Source of the DNA: Thamnaconus septentrionalis
Taxonomy: Eukaryota > Chordata > Actinopteri > Tetraodontiformes > Monacanthidae
Reading direction: 5' to 3'
Assembly (NCBI GenBank): GCA_009823395.1
Contig: CM020502.1
Span: 13,727,501 to 13,791,500 of the forward strand
Length of the DNA: 64,000 nucleotides
Part shown: one piece after another, positions 1 through 12,157 of the stretch
How the letters are laid out: each line of letters opens with the position of its first letter
Numbering within the stretch: position 1 is the first letter of the stretch
Notes under the pieces: model-generated
The model's database searches: none
Told to the model about the DNA's origin: nothing
What the model saw: only the letters and a program-made list of their open reading frames with translations
Translations under genes and position numbers: made by a program

Positions 1-118
1 CACAAGCAGATGAGAGCAGGTGTGTCGTCAGCTCACGTCTGTCCACTTCAACTGAGCTCCAGTGTCTGGAGTGAGTGGAAGAAGCAGTGACAGTAACCTG
101 CTTTCACTATTAAATCTG

Positions 119-120
<2 letters not shown>

Positions 121-204
<84 letters not shown>
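121..204. repeat. CA microsatellite
   Basis: About 42 uninterrupted CA units. The open frames in it (poly Thr-His, Val-Cys) are artefacts. Confidence 0.98.
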
Positions 205-207
<3 letters not shown>

Positions 208-1461
208 CCCCCACAATTCCCTGTTCCTTGATCTCTTCAACTTTAATGTTTGATTTTTAAGTTTCCGCTATTTGAGTACTCTCTCATACTAATTTATATT
301 TTTATTTCTGAGTTTTATTTGCTATTTGGGTTTAATTTATATTTTGATTTGATTATTTCAAGCTCCAAGTGTGTGTATGTGTGTGTGTGTTGGGGGGGGC
401 ACAATCAGGGTGCAGAAAGGATTTTTTTTTTTTTTTACATCAAAATAGCACTATTTCCATACATGGTGCAAATGCTGTGTTTCCTGGACTTAGTGTGACA
501 GAGGATGAAGTGCAGTCAAGACAGCAGCTGCCATGCTGTGCTAAAGCATTTACAACATGAGAGAAGTCAGCCATTGGTTGGCTGTTTATCTTTACAGTAG
601 TTCTCATCTTGGATTTACAGCTGGAATACTAATGTGTTATTTCACTGTGTTCAGTGAACCTCCAGTGGTGACTGCTGAATCCATGACCTTTTTCACACTG
701 TTATCACACACAAGCGTTCAACATATGAATACAGATTGAATGCCTGCTGCTTATTTGTGCCTCTTCCCTTGGAAAACCACTGGTGGGATGCACGTCTCCC
801 ACTGGTTTCCATGATGACAGTAAATGCTGGTGCCAGTCTTGGCCAGGAGGTGGGAGGGAGATCCGATGGGAGGCCCAGGGGTCGCAGGGTCAGGGTGCGT
901 CCACAACCAGCTGTCCCATCACTGAGGGCAGAAATCATTTCACACAGTCAGACTGAGAACCACTATTGACTGGCTTATCTCTGCAGGGTGAGATGAGTGC
1001 CCTGTTGTGCTTTATGTTGCGTAAAAACACAACAGAGGAACATGATTTACGTCCTTGAAAGAACGACCTCTGGTCACCCTATTGATTTGGACCCTTCTGC
1101 TAAACACATTCCTGGAATGCAATGGAGACCAGTGTGACTGTGTTTCTTTCGAGCCTGGCTGTTAATTAGTTGATGAAACTGAAGTCAGTCAAGTGCTGTG
1201 GCTTTGCTGGTGCACGTGTTTAGCACCGGTGGACAATACAGGTGAAGCTTGAAATATCTGATATGAAATGATGTGAAATCGGTGAGGAGGATTCTATGGG
1301 AACTGTCCATTGGTCCGACCTCCCATTGGTTCGACCTCCCACCACGGTTACGGTGGGAGGTTGGGTTAGGAGGACCAATCGGCAATTTGTCGGACTAATG
1401 GAGGGTTGGACCAACGCCATCCTCACGATTCTGTAATGTTAACGCAAATAGAGGACGTTAA

Positions 1462-1913
1462 AGGTTAAGGGTGTCATATTTGGAGATTTTGAAGAAGAAA
1501 CGATGACATCTAGTGGTTACATTTCAGATTGCAGCGTTTTTCACTCTCCTTCCCTCTCCTGAGCTTGCCAGTGAACTATGGTGGTCTGCACACCCAAACC
1601 TGGATACCTGGTCCTCCGTCTTCTTCGTTTGTTTATTTGAGGACGAGAGCGTTCACCGTCATTACGAGAGTAGCTGGATTGTCCACACCAGGCTTCCTTA
1701 GAAATATGATGTTGCAAAATGGCAGCTAACTGGGAGCACTGGGACCCTTATTGATCTATGGAGATTCTAATATATTTATAAGAACTGTTCTTAGAGTAGG
1801 AAAACCAAATGGCTTTTAATGTACTTTGATTATAAAAATGTATTTATGGGCAGTATATTAAGCTTTTACCAATATAAAATTCATAAATCAAGACAAATTT
1901 ACACAGTGGAACT
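1462..1913 (-). mobile_element. MITE family 1 copy (reverse)
   Basis: Reverse-orientation member of the family defined by the copy at 24667-24953. It shares the gattttgaagaagaaa sub-terminal region, the ctctcctgagcttgccagtg block and the acacagtgga end. Confidence 0.75.
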
Positions 1914-3930
1914 GTAAAATATCAATGTCTTCATTAAAAATGAATGCCATACCTGTCATCCCATGGTAGGAAAATCATTCAGGCAAGATTTGTTGATTTA
2001 TTAATTGAAAAAGAGCAGAGAAGAGTCGGGTGGGACAGTTCTCGGGGAGTGTGAGTACAGCTGTGCAATCATGGAATGTTGACGGTAATTCCCTGCCCAC
2101 AGCGAGCCAGCGGTGAGCGTTAGAGAAGTGATCGTTCAAACAGAGGAATTCAAACAGCTGCGGATGAATGAAATTGCCGCCATATGGCCGCTTATCCTTT
2201 AATGGTGGAACCTTTTGTCAGCATTTCTCATTACAAAATCAATTCTGGCTTCTTTTTGTTCTCTCTACTTACTCCCCCACCACCACCACTGCATTAAATC
2301 ATCAATCTGCCTGAGGAATCCCAATATTTAAAATGGAGTCTCTCCTGGTTTGGAGCCACAGAGAGAAAAATGTCACTGTGACAGCAGCTGTCTCTCTCTC
2401 GTCTGGGCCAGTTTTCTTGCAACCACTATTGATTGGTATTGATCCAGACCTTCTGCCTGCTGCTGTAAACTCATTTACCCCACTGGTTTTTTCTGCTGAC
2501 ATTTTCATTGCCGTATCTCAAGTTTATTGAGTCAAAGCCTAAAGTGCAATTGAATGTAGCCAATAATCTGATCAGGATGAATTAATGTTCTATCCGACAG
2601 TCTATATTCACAGCTTGGTTTTGTCAACACCTACTTCCAGTGGCAATAGATTCTCACTCAATTTGCCAAATGTCCAGTAGGGAGACCTTTGTCGCACCAA
2701 TCAAGGTCTCATCCATTAGCTAAAGACTCCCTATAGTGTGAATCAAATCTATGTGGAAACAGCAAGAGCCAGTAGTTGAAGCAAATCATTTACACATGTT
2801 GAACATCATCTGTTAATTGCTGCTTCTCCTTTCAAAGTTTTGATGAACCTTTGTTCCCAGTCTTCCATCTGAATTGAAAAAATATCCTCTCAAGCATATT
2901 TTTCTTTGATTTTGTGAGGTTCAACGAAGCTGGAGCCACAATGCAGACTGAACAAAGTCGATTACGAACTGAAAAGATTAAAAGGTTCAACTCAGGGTGT
3001 CAGTCCAAAAGCAACGGCTGAGCAGGTTGAGATGACGATGCAGTGGAACAGTTGGTGCTCTCAGAGTAACTGACCAACTGGCTGCAGCAAGGCCATCAGA
3101 CCAGGTTTAAATACAGGTGTAGGTGAGCAGAAGGCAATCGGGTGGAGCAGTGGCAGGTGAGTCAAAGGAGCAGGTGTAGCTGGTCATGTTGATGGTCCTC
3201 TCAGGCCAGCTGCCAGACAGGGGAGACAGAAGACAACAGGACGGGGGGAGGGGACCAAGGAAAACAAGAACACATTCATGTCACTCTTTTGCAAATTGCA
3301 ATTAAAGTTGGGATGAAAAAAACACACACATTTGTGGTGAAGTTGTGGGGAGAAGTTGATTTTGGTGACTCTTGACTCAAAGTCAGCCACAACTAACTGC
3401 TATATGAACCGAAACAGAGTCCAGCAGAGTTGATAGCAGTGAAACAGTGCAACGCTGGTACGACATGGGATGAAGGTAAATGCAGAGCCAGTTTGGAGTG
3501 TCTTCACTGCGGGGCCCTTTTCTTTGACAAGGATGACCCACTTCTAGCATGTAATCAAGATTCCTTTGATCAGCCAAGGTCTCCCCCAACAGAGTCTTAT
3601 CATCATGTGGCTTTAAATAATTGAAGCTCGCACAGTTACACTCGTTTTGATTTTATCTGAGGGGTCACAGGTTGAAGCATAGTTGTAATTACCAAGGCAG
3701 CCGTGACTTATTGTTCCTCTCTGCAAATGCTTGACAAGGGTGTGGATAGATAGATGGCCCTCCCCTACATCACCTAGATCACCCTACATCAGACGTCTGC
3801 TTCACAGCTTAGTCACAAAAATAATTAAAATCCATAATGATGCAAGCACTACCATAACAGTATTGGCTCAGTAGCAACATGCATTGTCTTTATGAGTTAC
3901 CAGTGATAGAGCATGGAATGTAAATTAGAC

Positions 3931-4193
3931 CAGTGTTTCTCAATTGGCGGGTTGCAGCCAAAGAGTGGGTCACAGTTTTGTGGGCAGTAATACCTTTTAT
4001 TTTTTAAAAGCCATTTTAAAAAATGTCAATATATTTATAGAGAAAATGATTTACGAGGCATGATAGAAAGTGGACTAGCATTTTTATTTTTGTGTAATAA
4101 ATTTGAGTGCTGTGGAATAAAATTGGGTTGCGGTTGGGTTCATGATAAGGAAAAAAATGTGGGTCCTGATGCTCCACCAGTTGAGAAGCACTG
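3931..4193. mobile_element. hAT-like MITE
   Basis: Ends cagtgtttctcaattgg and ccagttgagaagcactg are inverted repeats of the CAGTGTTTCTCAA type common for hAT elements in vertebrates. Non-coding. The right end is 59 bp before exon A. Confidence 0.78.
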
Positions 4194-4252
4194 AATGAGG
4201 TCCTCGTAGCTCCTGTATTCTTACCATTTTGCTGCGTTTCCACTGTTTGCAG

Positions 4253-5471
4253 GACCGTGGGGCCGCTGTATGGGCAGTGAGTGTGGACCTGGTGGCAGCC
4301 AGAGCCGGGCCGTGTGGTGCGCCCACTCCGAAGGCTGGACCACGCTGCACACCAACTGCAACCAGAAGGAGCGGCCCGACAACCAGCAAGACTGCTTCCG
4401 TGTGTGCGACTGGCACAAAGATCTGTACGACTGGCAGCTGGGCGCCTGGAACCAGTGTGTCCCCGTCTCCATGCGCAGCGCCGGTGTGCAGCGGCCGGCC
4501 GTGTGCGCCCGAGGGGAGGAGGGCATCCAGACCCGCGAGGTGGGCTGCGTTCACAAGACCAACGGGGAGCCGGCCGACGACACCATCTGTGAATACTTTG
4601 AGCCAAAACCGCGTTTGGAGCAGGCCTGTCTCATCCCCTGTCCTCGGGACTGCGTGGTGTCCCAGTTCACCACCTGGACCTCCTGCTCCAAGACCTGCGG
4701 GATGGGCCTCCAAAACAGGATACGCTTCGTTCTGGCGCCACCTCTATTTGGAGGGGCAGCTTGTCCCAACCTGACGGAGTTCCAGACGTGCCAGCTGAGG
4801 GCCTGCGAGGGAAACGAAAGCCTCTACAGCCTGAAGGTGGGACCCTGGGGGCTCTGCTCCGTCCCGCTGTCCCGTCAGGCCAGACAAGCTGAGAAACCAC
4901 CGGAAGAGACGTTCTTCAAGGATGGAGACAAACTCTCAGGGGACAAGCAGTCCGCAGAGGGCGAGAAGCAGTCCGGAGAGGGCGAGAAGCAATCCAAAGG
5001 GGGCAAAAAAGAGGCTGCGAAAGGTTTCAAACAGTCAGGCGAGGGTGACAGAAAGGGAAAGGAGGGAGGGGGGAGGACGAGGGAGAGCGAGGAGCAGAAC
5101 AAAGGCGATCCAGGACCCAAAGAAGGGGACAAACCATCGAGAGACGCAGACAAACCGCCCAGAGTCAACCGGAAATTAGGCACCAGACTGCGCAGGAAGC
5201 AGGACCAGCCGTCCCGACAGGCCAACCGAGACAAGCGGCAGAAAAAGAAGGCCAAAAACAAAGAGAAAAAGGAGAAAAAAAGAGAGAAGGTTCAAGAGAG
5301 GATGAGGGAACGCAGTAAGGCGAAGGACCCCGAGACCAGAGAACTGCTCAAGAAGAAGAGAACCAAAAACCGTCAGAACCGGCCGGGGGGAAAGTCGTGG
5401 GATGTGCAGTTTGGCTACCAGACCAGAGAGGTGACCTGCGTCCACAAGAACGGAGACGTCGAAGCTCTCAG
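4253..5471 (+). CDS. thsd7a: thsd7a exon A: N-terminal TSRs and Lys-rich linker
   Basis: Acceptor at 4251-4252, donor gtatag from 5472; the exon starts with the last 2 nt of a Gly codon and ends with 2 nt of a Ser codon. It encodes GPWGRCMGSECGPGG, the motif that follows the signal peptide in THSD7A, then TSR segments with CDWHKDLYDWQLG, EYFEPKPRLEQACLIPC and CSKTCGMG. A highly charged linker (4891-5391, about 167 codons rich in Lys, Glu, Gly and Ser) interrupts a TSR before the GYQTREVTC segment. The same linker in human THSD7A is about 40 residues as I recall it. It is the largest exon, as in other vertebrates. Open frames on the opposite strand here are shadows of its GC-rich codons. Confidence 0.96.
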
Positions 5472-8400
5472 GTATAGAGCGGCGCAAAGCAAAGTTTACC
5501 TTCAGTTGGCTTGGCACAAAGCCAAAGTTGTAGTTTAGGTGTTGATTAAAATCATTTTCAATAGGGATGGCCCGATACCGATACCAGTATCAGGAATCGG
5601 GACCGATACCAGGGTTGAGTACTGTACTCTGAACATCTAGTACAGATATTTGTGGACAAATGTAGGGAGTGAAAGCAAAATGTCAGAATAAAAAAATACT
5701 CAGGTACTTAAGTTAGACTGGCCATAAGGCGAACAGTGGCCCGGAGGCCACATGCAGCCCGTCAAGCCGTTTAATCCGGGCCGCCAAACTTGAAGACATG
5801 ATATTAATAGTCAGTCAGTCATCAAACAGCTGTATTTCCTCCATGTTTCCAGTGTTTTCAGAGTCATTTCAATAAAGAGCTAAACACAGTGGGGCTTCAA
5901 ATACACTGATTTGGTTGCAACTTTGCTTTGCTTCATTTTCCATTGACATTAAAGCAACATGTTTTCTACATATCCCATGATAGATTGTTTCCTCCTATGA
6001 GGTGGCTCACCAAAACACTCCATCCATCTGCTTCTTCTCCGCTATCCCCCTCTGGCACACTGTACAACCCAGTGTCCCGGTGTCCCGATCACATTTTTTG
6101 ATCCCGATCTGATCTCGTTTGCTTAATGAGGAGAAATTGTCGATCCAGACTTTTTCCCCAATCTGACCTTTTTTCTTACCTTGAATAAACTGAATTTATT
6201 GGATTCAGACTTTTCTTTTGGTGCATTGCAAAATAAATTGAATTGTTTACTTCAATCATCAATCCATCCTTTGCTTTTCCTCACCGTTTTATTTATTTTA
6301 CACATTGAAGAACACAGTGAGTATACTATATAAAACATAAATGAAATAAAAAATAATGACGTAAAATTGTGCTTATAAATTAAGCACATTCATTTTCAAT
6401 GTGCATTCGGAGCTTGGTGATAACTTCACTCTTTGCTCAGTAAATACAACGTAGACTTTGTAAAGATAATGTAAGCTTCACTGAATCAGTAACTTCAGTT
6501 ACAGTAAACCACTGATACAAAATAAACTTGCAAACAATGTAGCAGTGCAAGTTTAACACTCTGCTCAGTAAAAAAATAATAATACTAGAGCCATTTATAA
6601 ATAAAATAAAATAATAATTATGATGTAAATGTAACTTATCAAGTAAGTACATTATTATCAAAGTGTCTTCAGAGCTTGTGGATGACTGCACTCTTTGCTC
6701 AGTCAGTAAAATTAATCAGTAACTTCAGTTGCAGTAAACCACCTAAGCAATATAAATTTAAATCAGTGTACCCATCTGATCCAAATGATCGGATTGGGAC
6801 ATCCCCACCCCTGAGTTAGACTGAACTTGTTTTTGAACTGGTATCCAGTAACCTCTGGCTCCTCCCTGTTTGCTCTGGTCTGCAGTTTGTGCTCCCAGGA
6901 GGAAATGCCGGTGACCTTCCAGGCCTGCGTGATCACCAAAGACTGCGACGTGACCGAGTGGTCTGATTGGTCGGCTTGTTCCAAGGAGTGCTACGAGCCC
7001 AACGGGCCCCAGGGCCATCGCCTTCGCACCAGGAAGGTGTCCCAGTTCCCCATTGGTGGAGGAGCCACTTGTCCTCCACTGGAGGAAAAGGAGTCGTGCA
7101 GCTCTCAGGGAGACGCAGCTCCTCCCTGCATCCTGTAAGTCCTGCTGGGATCTGCATTTACTTTGTGGACAACTGCACGGAGTGTTTATAAGATTAGACT
7201 CAACACTAATGAACTAATGAGCTTTTGACTGTCTCACTCTGATGACGGCTGGGGCACTGGAAGAGCCTTCACCAATGTGTGTGTGTGGGCGTCTGTCAAT
7301 GTGTCATGAATTGCTCTGGAGCAGTCAGCACTCAATTTATGCTACTGCGTTACTGTCTGAGTTACCAGTATGTCATTTGTTTTTATATACTTGGTTTTCT
7401 TTTGTTCAGACAGATATAGGTTAAAACAGATGTTACAGATGTTTTGTTTTGTGTTTTTTATTGTTTGCAACAGGACAATACAGTGACATTAATAGACAGA
7501 CAGCGTGAATAACAGACAACAACATCACTCAGTCTGTGTGTGTATCAATTATAAATATAGCAGTTGGAATTTTTTTTATTAATATATAATAATAAGTACT
7601 ATTATTATCAAATATATTAATAATGAATTATTCTTATTAGAAATAAAACATATAAGTGAAAAAATAAATAAGAAGGGATGCAAATTAAAAAGGGGGGTTA
7701 ATTATAGAAGAGGTGAAAAAGATTATATATACATGTGTGTGTGTGAGTTGGATCTGTCTCAATTTTCGAAGAAGGGAGCCTTTAATGGATGTAAACCACA
7801 ATTTTAAAAAGAATACAACTGAAAATATTGTGAAACTCAAGCAGATGATAGTGAACCACCAGTTACCAGGAGTACGATAGGAACTTCACTTTCTAGGACT
7901 GCAGTCAAGATTCTGATCAAGACAACTGAAGGTTGTTGCCATTTGTGACACAGTATCAAATAGTTCTTGCTCCATTTTCCACTTCCCAAAAGCCATAATT
8001 ATGTGGGGAAAACTGATTTGATTTACACAGTGTCATAGACTTGATCAGTCTATGGAGCATGTACATTAAACACAACAATACTCTCCTCATTCATCGCAGC
8101 ACTTTATCACAGTTGGTCATAATGGAGACAGTAAAACTGTCAAGACGCTGAAGAGCAGCGCTGTCCATGGTGCTGAAGCTCAGCACTGCCTGGATGTCCA
8201 CATGACTGGGATGTTTGAAGTCCCATGATGCAACGCTGCACAAAGACCCTCACTATTCAAACAAGTCTTTATAACTTCAAAATGCATTTTTTTCAACACA
8301 ATCAGTGGAATATTTAGTGAAAAATAGATATTTTTCTGACAAAAATAGATCTTAGGATTTCTGACAAAGAAACAAGATGAGATGATGATAAAGATGAAGA

Positions 8401-8821
8401 TGAAGATGATGACTCAAAGTGTCATCTGCCTCAAGGCAGAACATTTTTTGTACAATTCCAGGTTTGCCACGAACAATAAACACAGAAAATCCTTGATGAC
8501 GAGAACATTCTCTACTACCGCTGGAGCCAAAATGTCATTTTCTCCTGCTGAAAAGTTTGCGAATTGCGACAGTTTTTTTTAATCAAGACTTTTTCTCAGA
8601 TTTAATTTTAATGATATTTCCATCACAGTTATTATCCTTCTGGGTTTCAACAGCTTCAGGGATACTCATCATAACCATGACAAGGTTTTCAGATTTGTAC
8701 TTCACATCCAAATTCAAATTCATTTTTTAATGTCAAATAATGACATCAAGAAGGATTTGAACTTGATCTTCAAATGATTGATAATAATTTGTTTAATTTT
8801 GCCATCCGTGCTTACTGCTGA

Positions 8822-8853
<32 letters not shown>

Positions 8854-10051
8854 GTACTACTGTTACCACTACTACCACTATTACTACAACTACTACTACT
8901 ACTATTACTATTACTACTACTACTACTGCTACTACTACTACTACTACTTCTGCTGCTACCAGTGCTACTACTTCTTCTACTACTACTACTACTACTACTA
9001 CTGCAACTACCACTACTACTACTACTAATAAAAATAATAACAATAATGATAGTAATTTTCCATGTTGATGAACCAGTTCTAGCTGTATTTGCTCTAGACT
9101 GAGTGGCTGTGTCCCCTTGTTTCCTCAGCTACAGCTGGAAGGCCACCGAGTGGACCGAGTGCAGGGTGGATGTTCTGCTGAGCCACCAGGACCGCCGGCG
9201 AGGGAACCAAACGGGCCTGTGTGGTGGTGGAGTCCAGAGCAGAGAGGTTTACTGCGTCCAGAGCAGCAGTCCAACGGCCCCAAGCAGCGGCTCACTCAGG
9301 AGCAAAGAAGGTCACTTTTCAAATATGATTCTAATGCCATGAAATATTTATTTTTGTTTGTATTTATTTATTTATAATATTTATTTTATTTTAGCTTTAT
9401 TTGTATTGTGCCACGTCATTCAAACAAGTCATGGGCAACAGCAACGGGATCATGCAGAAAAGATGGGAAATTATATTGATTAAAAAGAAATAAGGCAATA
9501 AAAATAAAATATTTGTACTGTATAAAAGGGAAAAACAAGATATTTACATCTTACATTAGTTGGATTTTCAGCTATGAGCTTTGATTTGATAATTTTTATT
9601 AACATTCAATATAGAACCTTACTACTGTTACTGTTACTGCAAATCCTTTTTGTTTAGCAATCATTTTCAGCAGGTGTTCTTGCTCAATTTGTCTGTCTGT
9701 TCTAATATACTGTATATATTTTTTGGTTATGTAAGGGATTTCAAAATATCTCGGCCACTGACCCAGTACGTCCATCTGGACATTTTTTGAATGCACGTCA
9801 CATTGGCTACTTTAATATCTATCTACTTAAAATTTTTCATAATGCCGGCGTTTGGCTCTGCCCATGCGTTGCACCCAAAAAGAAGAAGAACAGAAAAAAA
9901 TGCAACAAAAACAAACCAAAATTTGATGGTGCAATTATGAACATGAAGCTATATGTAGATAGATTATTCTGGGTCACAAAATTATCATAATAATATTTCA
10001 AGTTATTATTATGAAAAAATAGATACTGAACACAACTTTATTATACATTTA

Positions 10052-10106
<55 letters not shown>

Positions 10107-10189
10107 ACATATCACAGTATGGTTTAGAACTACTGACGAAAAAAATGTGAAAAAATTCAGAGCTTTGGAATCATCTGCTAAGGATCACA

Positions 10190-10226
<37 letters not shown>

Positions 10227-10391
10227 AATGCACGCACATCAAAGTGGAGTCATCTGTTCCAGTTCTGCACTGACACTGACGCCCCCCCGTCTTTCTTCTC
10301 CTTTAGCAGCCGTGTGTCAACTAAAAAGAATTAAAGTGGCGCTCCCGTTCACAAAACTGGGACTCACATTTATGAATATGCAAACACGTAT

Positions 10392-10480
<89 letters not shown>

Positions 10481-11928
10481 GGGGATAGCAGATGAAATAT
10501 GAGCTTTCACATAAATTGGTGGTGTTCCAGAGGCTGGGAGTGGCCTGGCAGCACGGCCTTGATTAGCCACCACTGACACAATAAGTCTCCGTCCATCTGG
10601 CTGACTGGCTGACTGACTGGCTGGTTGACTGGCTGACTGGCTGGCTGACTGGCTGGCTGACTGGCTGGCTGGTTCACTACTGACTGACTGACTGACTGAC
10701 TGGTTGACTGGCTGGCTGGCTGACTAATAATCACTGTTTTTTAAGTTAGTGAATCAAAATAGTCTTCACTTAGTTTACCTGTATTAATTTAATAATGCTT
10801 GGTTCAGGTGTCTTATACTTGCAGTTTGAAAGTTTGAAACAACGACTTGATAGTTGGTTGTGTGGTAGTGGTTGGCTGTCTTTAGCTCTGTGCACATTTT
10901 TTTAAAATCAAATATGAAATGCCTACGTGCGTGTTTGTGTGCGTGCAGCAGGCATTTGATATAGTGTTATTGCATTTCGATTGCATTTTATTTGCCAACT
11001 GGCTGTGATAGGATTGCGCGGCAGTAACACTTGGTTGAAGGCGCGCTGGTTTTCACCCACTTTGATGGCCGTGACTGAGGATCACAGCCTGTGTTCCACT
11101 TAATGTGTTGGTGGCTATTATTTAAAGCAGGGATTTACTGGAATCTGCCACAGTCATGCAAAGATAAAACTTCACTCTTGAATACTACTGGGGTCCATCA
11201 TAAGCCGCTTTTAATCCGCTCTGGTAACACATATTCATAGACAGATTAAATGTTTCTCTGTCTATGTTTCTTTTTACATAGACAGACATACATATATATA
11301 TATGTATATATATATACACACAGTATATATATATTAATGCTGGGCCTTTAACGGCGTTACCGTGCTGCGTTACTGCGAGACTTTTATCGCGCGATAAAAA
11401 AAATCCTGCATATTTTTTTTAATTTTTTATTGTGATAAAACTTTTAGTCCATATCGCCCATCCCTAGCCGTGAGTTTCTAATGTTTATATTTGTGAGCGC
11501 ACTTCTTTAACATCTGGGTAGGGTGTGTGTGTGTCACTGTGGGGTGTAGCCACAACACTATTTAATGACATTCACCTTTGCGCCTTGGATGGCTTGGTGT
11601 GGTGGGGTGAGCGTCAGAGGTCATTGTGATAAAGAATATGCGCGTCAACAATTACTCCTTCGTTTAATCCACCGCGGCTTATTTATTTATTGATTGCCAG
11701 TTAGCCGCAATACGTGCTTTTATTTTGTAAAGGTGTGTTGCTGGCTGCTGCAGAATCAGAAAAGAAAAGACTTCCTTCATATTGTAGAACATTAAAATAA
11801 AAGTGCACTATAAACTTCTTTTAAATTCATTATTGGATTTTGTGTATACAGTGCGATTAATCGTGATTAATCAGGGAAATCATGCGATTAATTCCGATTA
11901 AAATTTTTAATCGTTGCCCAGCCCTAGC

Positions 11929-11959
<31 letters not shown>

Positions 11960-12094
11960 GTATATAAAGAGAGAGAACGAGAGATAGAGGAGAGAGAGAG
12001 CCAAAGCCAATCTTTATAGCAATTTTTATATATTTTTATTTAGCAATTTTTATATATGTATATTTATATATATAAATACATATATATATATATA

Positions 12095-12157
<63 letters not shown>

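Larger units (their letters stand above)
1..4252 (+). other. thsd7a first intron (3' part visible)
   Basis: No exon was found. I looked for a signal-peptide exon ending in a split Gly codon and saw none. Contents: CA microsatellite at 121-204, a minus-oriented MITE at 1462-1913, an A+G-rich unique stretch with short CAGGTG-type words (2985-3260), and a hAT-like MITE at 3931-4193 that ends 59 bp before exon A. Confidence 0.7.
5472..6885 (+). other. intron between exons A and B
   Basis: Almost entirely transposon remnants in series: a partial GATACC-rich element at 5562-5640, a CGGCCC-type element at 5715-6060 and a longer inverted-repeat element at 6079-6803. No coding signal. Confidence 0.75.

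Noticed and set aside
1..4252. Possible signal-peptide exon of thsd7a
   Set aside because: No open frame with a hydrophobic leader, a Trp-Lys-Thr-like end and a donor leaving one G of a split Gly codon was found; it must lie upstream.
4016..4713. Minus-strand open frames of up to 209 codons opposite exon A
   Set aside because: They mirror the GC-rich codons of a well-supported + strand exon and resemble no known protein.
4875..5261. Minus-strand frame rich in Leu, Ser and Pro
   Set aside because: Reverse reading of the Lys/Glu-rich linker; no splice or start context.
8720..9068. Poly-Val and poly-Thr frames
   Set aside because: Translations of the ACT trinucleotide repeat.
10147..10579. 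His-Thr and Cys-Val repeat frames
   Set aside because: Translations of CA microsatellites.
10597..10725. CRISPR-like spaced repeat
   Set aside because: It is a simple tetranucleotide array without unique spacers, in a vertebrate intron.
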